This document shows positions 53,589-62,184 of a stretch of 64,000 nucleotides of DNA, piece after piece; position 1 is the stretch's first letter; each line of letters starts with the position of its first letter. Source of the DNA: Pedobacter kyungheensis. GTDB taxonomy: Bacteria > Bacteroidota > Bacteroidia > Sphingobacteriales > Sphingobacteriaceae. Location of the stretch: NCBI RefSeq assembly GCF_000812965.1, contig NZ_JSYN01000019.1:118272-182271 (forward strand). Direction: 5' to 3'. A program made the translations under genes and the position numbers. The notes under the pieces are model-generated. The model ran no database searches. It saw only the letters and a program-made list of their open reading frames with translations, and was not told the origin of the DNA.

Positions 53589-55988
53589 ATGAAAATATCA
53601 TATAACTGGTTAAAACAATTTGTACAAATAGACAAAACTCCTCAGGAACTTTCTTTAATCCTTACCAATGTAGGTTTGGAGGTAGAAAGTGTAGAAAAAG
53701 TGCAGCCTGTTGTGGGCGGCTTAGAGGGTTTGGTTATTGGCGAAGTATTAACCTGTGTGCAGCATCCTAATGCCGACCGTTTGCGGGTAACAACTGTAAA
53801 TGTTGGCGGAAATGAAAATCTTCAGATTGTTTGTGGCGCACCTAATGTAGCTGCCGGACAAAAAGTAGTTGTGGCTACAGTTGGTACAACCGTTTATCCT
53901 TTAGAAGGCGAACCTTTTAAAATCAAAGAATCAAAAATCAGGGGAGAACTTTCGCAGGGGATGATCTGTGCTGAAGATGAAATTGGTTTGGGTAAATCGC
54001 ACGATGGAATTATGGTTTTAGCTGAAGATACCGAAGTGGGAATCAAGGCTAAAGATCATTTCAAAATGGACGATGATTATGTTTTCGAAATCGGGTTAAC
54101 ACCTAACCGTGCCGATGCAGCTTCGCATTTAGGTGTAGCCAGAGATTTGGCCGCTTATTTCAGAAGCGAATACGAAATTCCTGATCTTACTGCTTTTAAA
54201 ACAGACAACGAAAGCCTGGTTATTCCGGTTGAGGTTGAAGATTTGGAAGCTTGTCCGCGTTACAGCAGTGTTACCATTTCTGGTGTAACCGTTACTGAAT
54301 CGCCTGAGTGGTTAAAAGATAAACTGAAAGTAATTGGCCTGCGTCCGATTAATAATGTGGTAGATATTACCAATTATGTATTGCATGGCTTAGGTCAGCC
54401 GCTACATGCTTTTGATGCTGATAAAATTGCTGGTGGAAAAGTGATTGTTAAAAAAGTTACCGAAGCTACACCTTTTGTAACGCTTGATGATGTTGAACGC
54501 AAATTAAGTGCAGACGATTTAATGATCTGCAATGCAGAAGCGCCAATGTGTATTGCAGGTGTTTTCGGTGGCAAAACTTCGGGTGTAGACACAGAAACTA
54601 AAAATATCTTTTTAGAGAGTGCTTACTTTAATGCGGTTTCTGTCCGTAAAACAGCTAAAAGACACGGATTAAAAACCGATGCTTCTTTCCGTTTTGAGCG
54701 TGGTACCGATCCTGAAATTACCGTTACTGCTTTAAAATATGCTGCTTTATTGATTAAAGAACTGGCAGGTGGCGAAATTTCTTCTTCAGTTTCTGATATT
54801 TATCCAAAACACATTCGTCCGTTTGAGTTCGAGGTAAGTTATACCAATATCAATAAGTTGATCGGGGCAAATATCCCTTCGGCAGAAATTAAACATATTA
54901 TTACTGCCCTGGGCATTTCGGCTACCAGCACTTCTGATGATACCCTGGCTTTAAGAGTACCTTCGTTTAAAGTAGATGTAACGCGTGAGTGCGATATCAC
55001 CGAAGAGGTTTTGCGTATTTATGGATATAATAATATAGAGATCCCGGCTAAGGTAAATGCCTCTTTATCTTATAGTATTAAGCCAGAGAAAGAGAATACA
55101 CACAATACTGTTGCCGATATGCTTAGTGCTAACGGTTATGCAGAAATTATGTGTAACTCGTTAACCAAGTCGGCCTATTCGAAAAACATAGAGGAAGCCG
55201 TGTTTATTTTAAATCCGCTCAGCAGCGATTTAAATGTAATGCGTCAGAATTTGTTGATGCCTGCATTAGAAAGTGTAGCTTACAACCAGAACCGTAAAAA
55301 TGCAGATGTGAAGTTTTACGAATTTGGTAAAACCTATCACCTGATCAACGGACAGTATGTAGAGCGTCCACGGTTATTGTTGTTGATTTCAGGTGCAAAA
55401 CAAGGCGAGCAATGGAACCAGAATTCGAAACCGGCTACATTTTACAATTTAAAATCGGCTGTTGATGCCATTATTGCGCGTTTAGGCATTTCGACTTACC
55501 AAAGCGATGCCTTAACGAATGAAGATTTTGCTTATGGGATTAAGTATTTCCGTGGCGATAAAACATTGGTAAGTTTCGGAGCAGTTTCAAAAGCCGATCG
55601 TAAGGTGGCTGATGTAAATGCAGAAGTTTTCTATGCTGATTTTGACTGGGCGGTTATACTGGATATCGTTAAGAAAAATAAAATCGTTCACAAAGATGTT
55701 GCAAAATATCCGCAGGTACGCCGCGATCTTTCTTTATTAATCGATCAGCAGGTTACTTTCGATACTTTAAAAGGTATTGCCTTTAAAACCGATAAGAAGC
55801 TGATTAAAGAAGTTGGCGTTTTTGACGTGTATGTGGGCGATAAATTGCCAAATGGTAAAAAATCTTATGCATTAAATTTCATTTTACAGGATGAGGAGCA
55901 GACCTTAACCGATAAGCAGATTGAAAATACCATGCAGAAATTAATCGCGAATTTAACTGCACAAGCTGGCGCAGAAATTAGGAAATAA
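53589..55988 (+). CDS. pheT: Phenylalanyl-tRNA synthetase beta subunit
   Basis: A 799-residue beta subunit. Domains in order: N-terminal EMAP-type tRNA-binding fold with GEVLTCVQHPNADRLRV (about 50-70), B3/B4 editing domain, B5 DNA-binding-like domain, catalytic-like core (TEEVLRIYGYNNIEIPA), and C-terminal FDX-ACB anticodon domain (VAKYPQVRRDLSLLI). The alpha subunit gene pheS is not in this window. It heads a run with the coiled-coil and zapA genes, with short gaps and no terminator between. Confidence 0.97.
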   Translation: MKISYNWLKQFVQIDKTPQELSLILTNVGLEVESVEKVQPVVGGLEGLVIGEVLTCVQHPNADRLRVTTVNVGGNENLQIVCGAPNVAAGQKVVVATVGTTVYPLEGEPFKIKESKIRGELSQGMICAEDEIGLGKSHDGIMVLAEDTEVGIKAKDHFKMDDDYVFEIGLTPNRADAASHLGVARDLAAYFRSEYEIPDLTAFKTDNESLVIPVEVEDLEACPRYSSVTISGVTVTESPEWLKDKLKVIGLRPINNVVDITNYVLHGLGQPLHAFDADKIAGGKVIVKKVTEATPFVTLDDVERKLSADDLMICNAEAPMCIAGVFGGKTSGVDTETKNIFLESAYFNAVSVRKTAKRHGLKTDASFRFERGTDPEITVTALKYAALLIKELAGGEISSSVSDIYPKHIRPFEFEVSYTNINKLIGANIPSAEIKHIITALGISATSTSDDTLALRVPSFKVDVTRECDITEEVLRIYGYNNIEIPAKVNASLSYSIKPEKENTHNTVADMLSANGYAEIMCNSLTKSAYSKNIEEAVFILNPLSSDLNVMRQNLLMPALESVAYNQNRKNADVKFYEFGKTYHLINGQYVERPRLLLLISGAKQGEQWNQNSKPATFYNLKSAVDAIIARLGISTYQSDALTNEDFAYGIKYFRGDKTLVSFGAVSKADRKVADVNAEVFYADFDWAVILDIVKKNKIVHKDVAKYPQVRRDLSLLIDQQVTFDTLKGIAFKTDKKLIKEVGVFDVYVGDKLPNGKKSYALNFILQDEEQTLTDKQIENTMQKLIANLTAQAGAEIRK

Positions 55989-56019
55989 AATATAAATTCG
56001 TATTTTTAGAAATAAATTC

Positions 56020-56310
56020 ATGGCTTCTGTTGCAGATCAATTAGATAAAGTATTACAAAAAACGGCTCAGGTATTGGAGTTATGTAATGCGCTACAGGAA
56101 GAAAATGATTTATTAAAGCTTGAAAATCAATCGTTAAAAGTTGCGGTCGATACGGCGAAAGGCAAAAATGTAGAACTTGAAGAGAAATTAAGGGTTACAA
56201 AACTGGCCAAAAGTATTGAGGGAGCAAGTGAGAAATCGCTTGACATTAAACAAAAAATTAACGATTTTGTGCGGGAGATTGATAAAAGTATCGCATTATT
56301 GAAAAAATAA
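56020..56310 (+). CDS. Coiled-coil protein, ZapB-like
   Basis: A 96-residue protein. Residues about 5-62 form one predicted coiled coil with heptad Leu/Ile spacing (ALQEENDLLKLENQSLKVAV), and the C-terminus is a short second helix. Position just before zapA suggests it works with ZapA at the Z-ring, as ZapB does. The sequence is too simple to prove homology. Confidence 0.7.
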   Translation: MASVADQLDKVLQKTAQVLELCNALQEENDLLKLENQSLKVAVDTAKGKNVELEEKLRVTKLAKSIEGASEKSLDIKQKINDFVREIDKSIALLKK

Positions 56311-56344
56311 ATGATGCGGGGAAATCAGAAACTAAGCTAAACAA

Positions 56345-56635
56345 ATGGGAGAAATCTCGATTAAAATAACCATTTCCGACCGTATTTATCCACTGAAGGT
56401 AAATATGGAAGAGGAAGAGATTGTGAGACGGGCGGCAAAAATGATCAATGAGCGCATAAAAGATTATCAGGATAATTATGCGGTTAGAGATAAGCAGGAC
56501 CTTCTTTCTATGGCTGTGCTACATTATGCAACGGCTGTATTAAGAACAGAAAATAAAGTACAAAACCAGGATACTGCTGTTGCCGATAAAGTCGAAGAAT
56601 TGGATGTTTTACTCAATAATTTCTTTGCAAAATAG
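56345..56635 (+). CDS. zapA: Cell division protein ZapA
   Basis: A 96-residue protein. The N-terminal ISIKITISDRIYPLKVN strand and EEEEIVRRAAKMINERIKDY helix are typical of ZapA, which binds and bundles FtsZ. The C-terminal helix is shorter than in E. coli, as is common in Bacteroidota. It follows the ZapB-like gene by 34 bases and precedes the 6S RNA candidate and rny. Confidence 0.9.
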   Translation: MGEISIKITISDRIYPLKVNMEEEEIVRRAAKMINERIKDYQDNYAVRDKQDLLSMAVLHYATAVLRTENKVQNQDTAVADKVEELDVLLNNFFAK

Positions 56636-56654
56636 GATCGTTCTTTAAACATTT

Positions 56655-56726
56655 CGTCATGCTGAACTTGTTTCAGCATCTCTAAAAGGTTCCTGGAATC
56701 CGATAGTTGTCGGGATCAGGATGACG
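56655..56726. repeat. CGTCAT/ATGACG element after zapA
   Basis: A 72-base element bounded by CGTCAT and ATGACG, with inner hairpins GCTGAA-CTTGT-TTCAGC and a second TCCTG/CAGGA pair around a CCGA/TCGG stem. It precedes the 6S RNA candidate. Confidence 0.75.
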
Positions 56727-56756
56727 GAGCGTTATATATATTAGCACAAAAATATA

Positions 56757-56925
56757 GCCGCAGCTAGTTTTTGAGTTTCAAATTTTATAAAACTTAACAC
56801 TTCAATATCTATAGGGTTAAGAGGGCGTATTTCATTTGCTTTGCACCTGAAAATGGCTTAAACCCTAATTATGCTTAGTTGAGGTTTAAAATGTATGAGA
56901 CTTTAAAAATTAGTTGCGGTTTTTT
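56757..56925 (+). ncRNA. ssrS: 6S RNA candidate
   Basis: A region of about 170 bases forms one long rod-shaped fold. The ends CCGCAGCTAGTTTTT (56758-56772) and AAAAATTAGTTGCGG (56905-56919) form a 15-bp closing stem with two G-U pairs, and GAGTTTCA (56773-56780) with TGAGACTT (56896-56903) adds 8 more after a one-base bulge. ATTTTA/TAAAAT and AACTTAAC-type pairs extend it. Further in, an unpaired central region is followed by AGGGTTAAG with CTTAAACCCT and an apical hairpin. T-run at 56920-56928. Size, bubble and position next to zapA agree with 6S RNA, which blocks RNA polymerase. Confidence 0.8.
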
Positions 56926-56942
56926 TTTACTTAAAAAACAAA

Positions 56943-58514
56943 ATGGAAATAGTTGAAATATTAGGATACGTGTTTGCCGTAATTGCAGGTATCGCTATCG
57001 GAGTAGTGGTGGGAAGATTCCTCCTGCGTAACTTACTGAAACAGCAGGAAGTGGCTGCTCAGAACAAGGTAAAGAAGATTTTAAAAGATGCAGAAAATAA
57101 TGCCGAAATCTTAAAAAAGAACAAATTACTCGAAGCCAAAGAGAAATTTTTACAGTTAAAAGCGGAACACGAGCAAGAAGTAAACGCTAAAAACAACACC
57201 ATAAACCAGCGCGAAAACACCATCAAGCAAAAAGAGCAATCGGTGAACCAGCGTATGGAAAACTTCAATAAGAAAGAACAGGAGCTCGACAGGCAAAAAA
57301 GTAACCTCGAAAAGCAAACCGATCTTGCCCTTAAAAAGCAAGACGAAGTTGAAGTGTTGAAAAATCAGCACCTTAAGCAATTGGAAACTATTGCTGGTCT
57401 TTCAGCCGAAGAAGCAAAAGAACAATTGGTAGAAAACCTGAAACAAGAGGCCCGTACACAGGCCATGATGCAGGTGAAAGATATTGTGGATGAAGCCAAA
57501 TTAACAGCAAGTAAAGAAGCTAAAAAGGTAGTAATCCAAACCATTCAACGTACAGCTACAGAGGCTGCCATTGAGAATTCAGTTTCTATTTTCCACATCG
57601 AAAGCGATGAAATTAAAGGTCGCGTAATTGGTAGGGAAGGTAGAAACATCCGCGCACTCGAAGCAGCTACAGGTATCGAAATTATTGTTGACGATACGCC
57701 TGAGGCCATTATCTTATCTGGTTTCGATCCAGTAAGAAGAGAGATTGCCCGTTTGGCTTTACACCGTTTGGTAACCGATGGTCGTATTCACCCGGCCCGT
57801 ATTGAAGAAATTGTAGCCAAAACCAAAAAGCAAATCGAAGATGAGATTGTAGAGATTGGCGAGCGTACCGTAATTGATTTGGGTATTCATGGTTTACACC
57901 CTGAGCTGATCAGAATGGTTGGCCGTATGCGTTACCGTTCGTCTTACGGTCAGAATTTGTTGCACCACTCTCGTGAGGTAGCTAATTTCTGTGCTACCAT
58001 GGCTGCTGAGCTTGGCTTAAATGCAAAAATGGCTAAACGTGCCGGTTTATTACACGATATTGGTAAAGTGCCTGATGATAACCCTGAATTGCCACACGCG
58101 ATTTTAGGTATGCAACTGGCAGAAAAATATAAAGAACACCCTGAAATTTGCAATGCCATTGGTGCACACCACGATGAAATCGAAATGACATCGATGATCT
58201 CACCAATTATCCAGGCTTGTGATGCCATTTCAGGTGCACGCCCTGGTGCCCGTAGGGAAGTAGTTGAAAGCTACATTAAACGTCTGAAAGATTTAGAAGA
58301 ACTGGCTTTATCTTATCCGGGTGTAGAAAAAACTTTCGCCATACAGGCAGGTAGAGAGTTACGTGTAATTGTAGAAAGCGAACGCATTACCGATGCACAG
58401 GCCGAATTACTGGCAGCTGATATTTCTACGCGTATTCAAACCGAAATGACTTATCCGGGTCAAATCAAAGTTACTGTAATCAGGGAAACCCGTTCTGTAG
58501 CTTTTGCGAAATAG
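56943..58514 (+). CDS. rny: Ribonuclease Y
   Basis: A 523-residue endoribonuclease that initiates mRNA decay. An N-terminal membrane helix (about 5-25), a long coiled coil (about 30-160), a KH domain (SDEIKGRVIGREGRNIRALE, about 222-240), and an HD phosphohydrolase domain (HHSREVANFC and LLHDIGKVPDD) are all in place. An element with hairpins and then a terminator follow the stop. Confidence 0.96.
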   Translation: MEIVEILGYVFAVIAGIAIGVVVGRFLLRNLLKQQEVAAQNKVKKILKDAENNAEILKKNKLLEAKEKFLQLKAEHEQEVNAKNNTINQRENTIKQKEQSVNQRMENFNKKEQELDRQKSNLEKQTDLALKKQDEVEVLKNQHLKQLETIAGLSAEEAKEQLVENLKQEARTQAMMQVKDIVDEAKLTASKEAKKVVIQTIQRTATEAAIENSVSIFHIESDEIKGRVIGREGRNIRALEAATGIEIIVDDTPEAIILSGFDPVRREIARLALHRLVTDGRIHPARIEEIVAKTKKQIEDEIVEIGERTVIDLGIHGLHPELIRMVGRMRYRSSYGQNLLHHSREVANFCATMAAELGLNAKMAKRAGLLHDIGKVPDDNPELPHAILGMQLAEKYKEHPEICNAIGAHHDEIEMTSMISPIIQACDAISGARPGARREVVESYIKRLKDLEELALSYPGVEKTFAIQAGRELRVIVESERITDAQAELLAADISTRIQTEMTYPGQIKVTVIRETRSVAFAK

Positions 58515-58520
58515 ATAAAC

Positions 58521-58586
58521 CGTCATCCTGAACTTGTTTCAGGATCTCATTAAATGAAGAGATGCTGAATTAAATTCAGCATGACG
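58521..58586. repeat. CGTCAT/ATGACG element after rny
   Basis: A 66-base element starting 7 bases after the rny stop, with inner hairpins CCTGAA-CTTGT-TTCAGG and TGCTGAATT-A-AATTCAGCA. Same architecture as the element after zapA. Confidence 0.78.
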
Positions 58587-58603
58587 ATAAACAAACAAAA
58601 TAT

Positions 58604-58633
58604 AAAGCGATGGATATTCCGTCGCTTTTTTTT
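58604..58633 (+). terminator. Intrinsic terminator
   Basis: AAAGCGA and TCGCTTT arms with an inner GGA/TCC pair, then a T-run. It ends the rny unit just before the Mpo1-like gene. Confidence 0.85.
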
Positions 58634-58644
58634 ATTTTTACATA

Positions 58645-59160
58645 ATGAGCAAGCAAACCATACCCTTAACACCTAAACGTCCGGTTGATGTACTTTTCGA
58701 TAAATATGCCGAAAGTCATCAAAATCCTACCAATAAAATGGTGCACTGGATTTGCGTACCCTTAATTGTATTCAGTTTGCTTGGGCTGGTGTGGCAAATC
58801 CCTTTTCCGCATATCGGTTTTTTAGGGAGTTACAATGGTTTTTTTAACTGGGCCTCTTTTCTGCTGGCCTTCAGCTTATATTATTATTTTACCTTATCAC
58901 CTGTATTGTTCTTCTTAATGATCTGGGTTGTGGGCATTATGAGCTATTTCATTGTTAAAATAGAGCAGGCTGTTGGCCTGGGTAGTGGAACTGCTTATGG
59001 CATTTATGCAGCAATATTTGTAGCCGCCTGGATAGGCCAGTTTATCGGGCATAAAATTGAAGGAAAAAAACCATCCTTTCTGGATGACGTTAAATTCCTG
59101 TTAATCGGCCCGATTTGGTTATTGCACTTCATTTGCAAGAAAACCGGTATTAAATATTAA
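58645..59160 (+). CDS. Mpo1-like (DUF962) membrane protein
   Basis: A 171-residue protein with four membrane helices. The family signatures are DKYAESHQNPTNKMVHWICVP (near 18-38), where His residues may bind iron, and the C-terminal FIGHKIEGKKPSFLDD. The yeast homologue Mpo1 is an Fe-dependent dioxygenase of 2-hydroxy fatty acids. Activity in bacteria is inferred from the family. Confidence 0.9.
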   Translation: MSKQTIPLTPKRPVDVLFDKYAESHQNPTNKMVHWICVPLIVFSLLGLVWQIPFPHIGFLGSYNGFFNWASFLLAFSLYYYFTLSPVLFFLMIWVVGIMSYFIVKIEQAVGLGSGTAYGIYAAIFVAAWIGQFIGHKIEGKKPSFLDDVKFLLIGPIWLLHFICKKTGIKY

Positions 59161-59241
59161 ACTGAGCGCGGTTAACATTAAATTAACCTTTAAATAAACT
59201 AAGCTTAATTAACATCTAACATATAGCTAACATTGTGGTAA

Positions 59242-59249
59242 TAGCTTTG
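59242..59249 (+). promoter_or_regulatory. Possible -7 box of TonB receptor gene
   Basis: TAGCTTTG fits TAnnTTTG and ends 22 bases before the TTG start. No clear -33 TTTG was found. Confidence 0.4.
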
Positions 59250-59271
59250 CCTAAAATTAAATAAAGGCAAA

Positions 59272-62070
59272 TTGGACTTAATCACAATTTTTAGAAGAAC
59301 GGCACTGACGGTGCTGGTTTTATTTCTGGGCATAACAGCTTATGCACAAACAGGCAAAATTTCGGGTGTCGTATCAGATAAAAAAACAGGCGAAACACTA
59401 ATTGGTGTAACTGTTAAAATTAAAGGTACTACCAAAGGTGTATCAACAGATGTTGATGGTAAGTATATTTTACAAGCCATGGCCAATGGTAAATATACAC
59501 TTGAATTTTCTTACGTAGGATACCAAACCAAAGAAGTATCAGATGTAGAGGTAAAAGGCCCATCAGTTACCAGTTTAAATATTGTACTTAACGAAGCCGG
59601 CGGACAAAACCTGCAGGAGGTTGTAGTAAGAGCAAGCTTTAAACAAGAATCGGTTAACTCTTTATATGCACAGCAAAAAAACAGTGCTTTAATTTCTGAT
59701 GGTATTTCGAGCGACCAGATTAAAAAATCGCCGGATAGAAATACCTCCGATATCCTAAAAAGGGTAAGCGGTGCTACGGTTCAGGATAACAAATTTGTGG
59801 TTGTGAGGGGATTGAGCGATAGGTATAACAACGCAACCCTTGATGGTGCATCATTACCAAGTACCGAGCCCAACCGTAAAGCATTTTCATTTGATATTGT
59901 TCCTTCGAACCTTGTTGATAACCTGATTGTAAGTAAAACGGCTACACCAGATTTACCTGCCGATTTTACCGGTGGCGCCATCCAGATTATGACGAAAGAC
60001 ATTCCGGATAACAACTTTATCAGTTTTGGTGTTGGTGCTGGTTATAATACAGCTTCAACCTTTAAGGATTTTAAGAGTGGGGTTAGAAATGCCAGCGATT
60101 ATTTTGGTTTTGATAATGGTGATAAGGCATTACCAGGTAATTTCCCGTCACGCAATAAAATCCTTGCCGGATTAACACCTGCTCAGGATGTTGCAGCAAT
60201 GAACAGCCTCTCATCTAACTGGAAAACTTATAACAACACTGCGCTTCCTACTCAAAATTATCAGTTTACTTTAGGTAGGGTTAAAGATTTTAAAGAGAGC
60301 AATAACAGGTTTGGTGCATTATTTTCAGTGACGTATAGAAATTCACAAACCATTTATAATGATGTTATCCGTGATTATGTAAACTACGATTATCATGATA
60401 ATGCTTATAAATTCTCTACTAACTTAGGTGCAATTGCCAATTTTGCTTATACCTACGGTAAAAGTAAGATTACCTTCAAGAACATCTACAACAGAACTTA
60501 TGACGACCAGTATTTAGACAGACAAGGTTACAATAAGGATAGGGGAAGAGATATCAAGTTTTATGCGTTCGATTTAATGCAGAAATCTTTGTTCAAGTCT
60601 ACCCTTGAAGGTACACACCCACTTGGTGAGAATAATTCAAAAATCAATTGGTCGTTAAGTTATGCCAATATTTTGAACGATCAACCAGATCAAAAGAAAA
60701 TCTCTTATCAGAGAGATCCAAGCCTTGCAGGTAAAGAGGGATATGTATATGTTGCTCAAACAGACAATATTAATAAAGAAAATTCGAGGTTATTCTCAAA
60801 ATTGAACGAAGATAACTTTAGCGGAGGTTTAAACTATACCCTACCGGTAAAAATGTTTAGCCAAACTTCTACTTTCAAAGCTGGTTTAAGTTCTATTTAC
60901 CGCAAACGTAGTTTCGATGCAAGATTTATCGGGTTACAGGCCAGCCAAAGCTCTCCGTTAAAAGATGAAGTACAGAGAAGATCTCTTACTACATTATATG
61001 GTAAAGATGCGATCAATGGTGGTGCTTATTATTTAAATGATATTTCGCTGGATGCCGATAGCTACAACGCACACTCGATGACCAATGCCGGTTATTTAAT
61101 GCTGGATAACAAATTTGGTGAAAAATCGAGATTGGTATGGGGACTTAGGGTTGAACAGTTTAACGTGGTTTTGGATGCTAAAGTACCTACACCGCAAACT
61201 TCTGTTAATGATAACTATGTTGACTTTTTACCATCTGCAAACTATACGTATAGCCTGACGCCAAAAATAAATTTAAGGGCTTCTTATTACCGTACACTTG
61301 CCAGACCAGAATTTAGGGAATTGGCTTCAGCATCGGTTTATGACTACGAACTTTTGGCTTTACAACAAGGTAATCCAGGCTTAAAAGAGGCAAAAATCGA
61401 TAATGGGGATATTCGTTTTGAATTTTATCCTCAGGCAGGACAGATCATTTCAGTTTCGGCATTCTATAAAAAATTCCACAATGCCATCGAATCTTTCAAT
61501 AGTGATGGTGGTTCTTCAAGAATTATAACCTATATCAATTCTGATCAGGTTAATGTTTATGGAGTGGAATTGGAATTCCGTAAATCACTGGATTTTATTG
61601 CCAAAACTGATTTCTTAAAGAACACTACCTTTTATACGAATCTTTCGCTTATTAAATCAAAAGTTGAAACGAATAATACTGGTTTAAATCTGAAAGATGT
61701 TAAAAGACCAATGGTTGGCCAGGCACCTTATATTATCAATGCAGGTTTACAGCATAGTTTCCTGGATAACAAGTTAAACTTTAATGCACTTTACAACAGG
61801 GTAGGACGCAGGCTTAATGTTGCTGGTGGTGTACTTTTCCCGGCAATATGGGAAGCGCCTAGGAATGTTGTGGATTTGCAGTTGGCCTTAAAAGTGATTA
61901 AAAACAAAGGTGAAATCAAATTTAACGCGGGTGATATCTTAAATAACCGCATTACACAATACTACGATAACGATCTTGATAAAAAATACGACCGCTCGAA
62001 GGGTGATGAAACGATCAGTAGTTATAAGCCTGGAAGCAACTACTCACTTTCTTTCTCATACACATTTTAA
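59272..62070 (+). CDS. TonB-dependent receptor
   Basis: A 932-residue outer-membrane receptor. The start is TTG: the frame opens with a signal peptide (1-25, ending TAYA) and no ATG lies nearby. A CarboxypepD_reg-like beta sandwich (KISGVVSDKKTGETLIGVTV, about 28-110), the plug (KKSPDRNTSDILKRVSGATV, about 150-260) and a 22-strand-type barrel follow, ending in an aromatic residue (FSYTF), the standard outer-membrane C-terminus. Ligand unknown. The lipoprotein gene follows after 114 bases. Confidence 0.93.
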   Translation: MDLITIFRRTALTVLVLFLGITAYAQTGKISGVVSDKKTGETLIGVTVKIKGTTKGVSTDVDGKYILQAMANGKYTLEFSYVGYQTKEVSDVEVKGPSVTSLNIVLNEAGGQNLQEVVVRASFKQESVNSLYAQQKNSALISDGISSDQIKKSPDRNTSDILKRVSGATVQDNKFVVVRGLSDRYNNATLDGASLPSTEPNRKAFSFDIVPSNLVDNLIVSKTATPDLPADFTGGAIQIMTKDIPDNNFISFGVGAGYNTASTFKDFKSGVRNASDYFGFDNGDKALPGNFPSRNKILAGLTPAQDVAAMNSLSSNWKTYNNTALPTQNYQFTLGRVKDFKESNNRFGALFSVTYRNSQTIYNDVIRDYVNYDYHDNAYKFSTNLGAIANFAYTYGKSKITFKNIYNRTYDDQYLDRQGYNKDRGRDIKFYAFDLMQKSLFKSTLEGTHPLGENNSKINWSLSYANILNDQPDQKKISYQRDPSLAGKEGYVYVAQTDNINKENSRLFSKLNEDNFSGGLNYTLPVKMFSQTSTFKAGLSSIYRKRSFDARFIGLQASQSSPLKDEVQRRSLTTLYGKDAINGGAYYLNDISLDADSYNAHSMTNAGYLMLDNKFGEKSRLVWGLRVEQFNVVLDAKVPTPQTSVNDNYVDFLPSANYTYSLTPKINLRASYYRTLARPEFRELASASVYDYELLALQQGNPGLKEAKIDNGDIRFEFYPQAGQIISVSAFYKKFHNAIESFNSDGGSSRIITYINSDQVNVYGVELEFRKSLDFIAKTDFLKNTTFYTNLSLIKSKVETNNTGLNLKDVKRPMVGQAPYIINAGLQHSFLDNKLNFNALYNRVGRRLNVAGGVLFPAIWEAPRNVVDLQLALKVIKNKGEIKFNAGDILNNRITQYYDNDLDKKYDRSKGDETISSYKPGSNYSLSFSYTF

Positions 62071-62184
62071 TGTTAAGAAAAGGTTTCGTTAGCCCGAGTG
62101 ATGGTAACAATATGTTAAAACTGTATTAATCTACGGATTACAATTGGATAATAATTTTATAAAAAAAAGTTAAGTAAAAGGAAG

